DNA of 7,072 bases from contig JAPUES010000230.1 of assembly GCA_027492445.1 (NCBI GenBank), forward strand, positions 1-7,072, in the 5' to 3' direction. A program made the position numbers and the translations under genes. Under the pieces are notes generated by a model that ran no database searches, was not told the origin of the DNA, and was given only the letters and a program-made list of their open reading frames with translations. Source of the DNA: Sporomusaceae bacterium (GTDB taxonomy: Bacteria > Bacillota > Negativicutes > DSM-13327). Below, piece by piece: positions 6,706 to 7,072 of this stretch. Positions within the stretch are counted from its first letter, which is position 1. The number at the start of each line of letters is the position of its first letter.

Positions 6706-7072
6706 TGAGAGAATTTGTTGTTGTTGGCCAACCAAACTCAGGAAAAACTTTATTTACTCTTAATTTTGCAGCCTATATGGGTAGTAAAACTGTGGATATC
6801 ATCTGCCGCAGCTATGATGACCTAGTGACCTGCCGACATTTTTCTATTATCGAGGCGAAAAATCAGCTCTGTGGCATGACGCTACATAAAACCCCATTCC
6901 TCCAATCCCTTGTTCTTAAAATTCCCCTAGGAAAAACAGATGTTACTTTTAAAATAACTGATACTTGTGGTGTTGGGGAAACCATTCATCCTAGCGCAAA
7001 CATTCGTCGCGGTATGGCCCAGACTCTTAGCTTACTCCGCAGTGCAGATTATATTTTTCATATTCTTGATGT
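6705..7072 (+). CDS. GTPase-domain protein, N-terminal part (3' end missing)
   Basis: The visible 122 residues are the start of a P-loop GTPase. G1 is GQPNSGKT at 8-15, almost at the N-terminus. G3 is DTCGVGE from D86, preceded by a beta strand (VTFKIT). The strand ADYIFHILD at the right edge is the one that normally precedes the NKxD G4 motif, which lies outside the window. The order and spacing suit an Era/TrmE-like translation-factor-class GTPase domain. I do not recognise the specific family. It is not HflX, the gene that follows spoVK in B. subtilis, because HflX carries a long N-terminal domain before its P-loop. The ATG at 6705 overlaps the spoVK stop (TAATG), and GGAGG at 6693-6697 lies 7 nt upstream, so it is translationally coupled to spoVK. 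This suggests a shared process, possibly sporulation. No signal peptide is evident. Confidence 0.85.
   Translation, partial: MREFVVVGQPNSGKTLFTLNFAAYMGSKTVDIICRSYDDLVTCRHFSIIEAKNQLCGMTLHKTPFLQSLVLKIPLGKTDVTFKITDTCGVGETIHPSANIRRGMAQTLSLLRSADYIFHILD

Noticed and set aside
6543..6731. Antisense open frame at the spoVK-GTPase junction
   Set aside because: It overlaps two well-supported genes on the other strand and has no supporting signals.
6705..7072. HflX, expected after hfq or spoVK in other genomes
   Set aside because: The P-loop begins at residue 8, whereas HflX has a long N-terminal domain before its GTPase domain.
1..7072. CRISPR arrays, tRNA or rRNA genes, insertion sequences, phage genes
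   Set aside because: I saw no spaced direct repeats, cloverleaf-like sequence, transposase or phage gene. Nearly all bases are in housekeeping coding sequence.

Overview
This window is a compact, entirely plus-strand stretch of chromosome from what looks like an endospore-forming member of the Firmicutes. A Negativicutes/Sporomusaceae-type organism is my best guess. The guess rests on three things: a SpoVK-type sporulation AAA ATPase, a MutL with the intact endonuclease motifs found in bacteria that lack MutH, and an hfq-miaA-mutL gene grouping. It is an inference from gene content and sequence style, not from a search. Base composition is moderately AT-rich and looks uniform throughout, with no sign of a mobile element or a foreign island.

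Positions 1-5652 hold a probable operon: mutS (5' end outside the window), mutL, a class I SAM-dependent methyltransferase of the RsmJ/YpiP-like type, miaA and hfq. Genes overlap by 4 nt (mutS/mutL) or are separated by 24, 1 and 36 nt. The operon ends at a strong Rho-independent terminator at 5662-5696. It joins DNA mismatch repair (MutS recognises the mismatch, MutL nicks the strand), tRNA A37 prenylation (MiaA), a predicted rRNA/RNA methyltransferase and the RNA chaperone Hfq. The mutL-miaA-hfq order resembles the well-known enterobacterial cluster.

Positions 5653-5760 form the only intergenic region of any size (108 nt). It contains the terminator, a candidate promoter immediately downstream of it, a short inverted repeat over the -10/start region and a strong Shine-Dalgarno sequence. 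A second transcription unit starts here: spoVK (CbxX/CfqX AAA+ ATPase), then, overlapping its stop codon by 1 nt, the N-terminal part of a small GTPase of uncertain identity that runs off the right edge.

Most of the window is conserved housekeeping sequence and I see no clearly novel system. The points most worth checking are the two poly-G tracts in mutL (a possible slippage switch for mutator status), the SpoVK-GTPase pair, the structure of the spoVK promoter region, and small deviations in the MutL metal-site motif, the MutS clamp-binding motif and the Hfq helix-strand turn.
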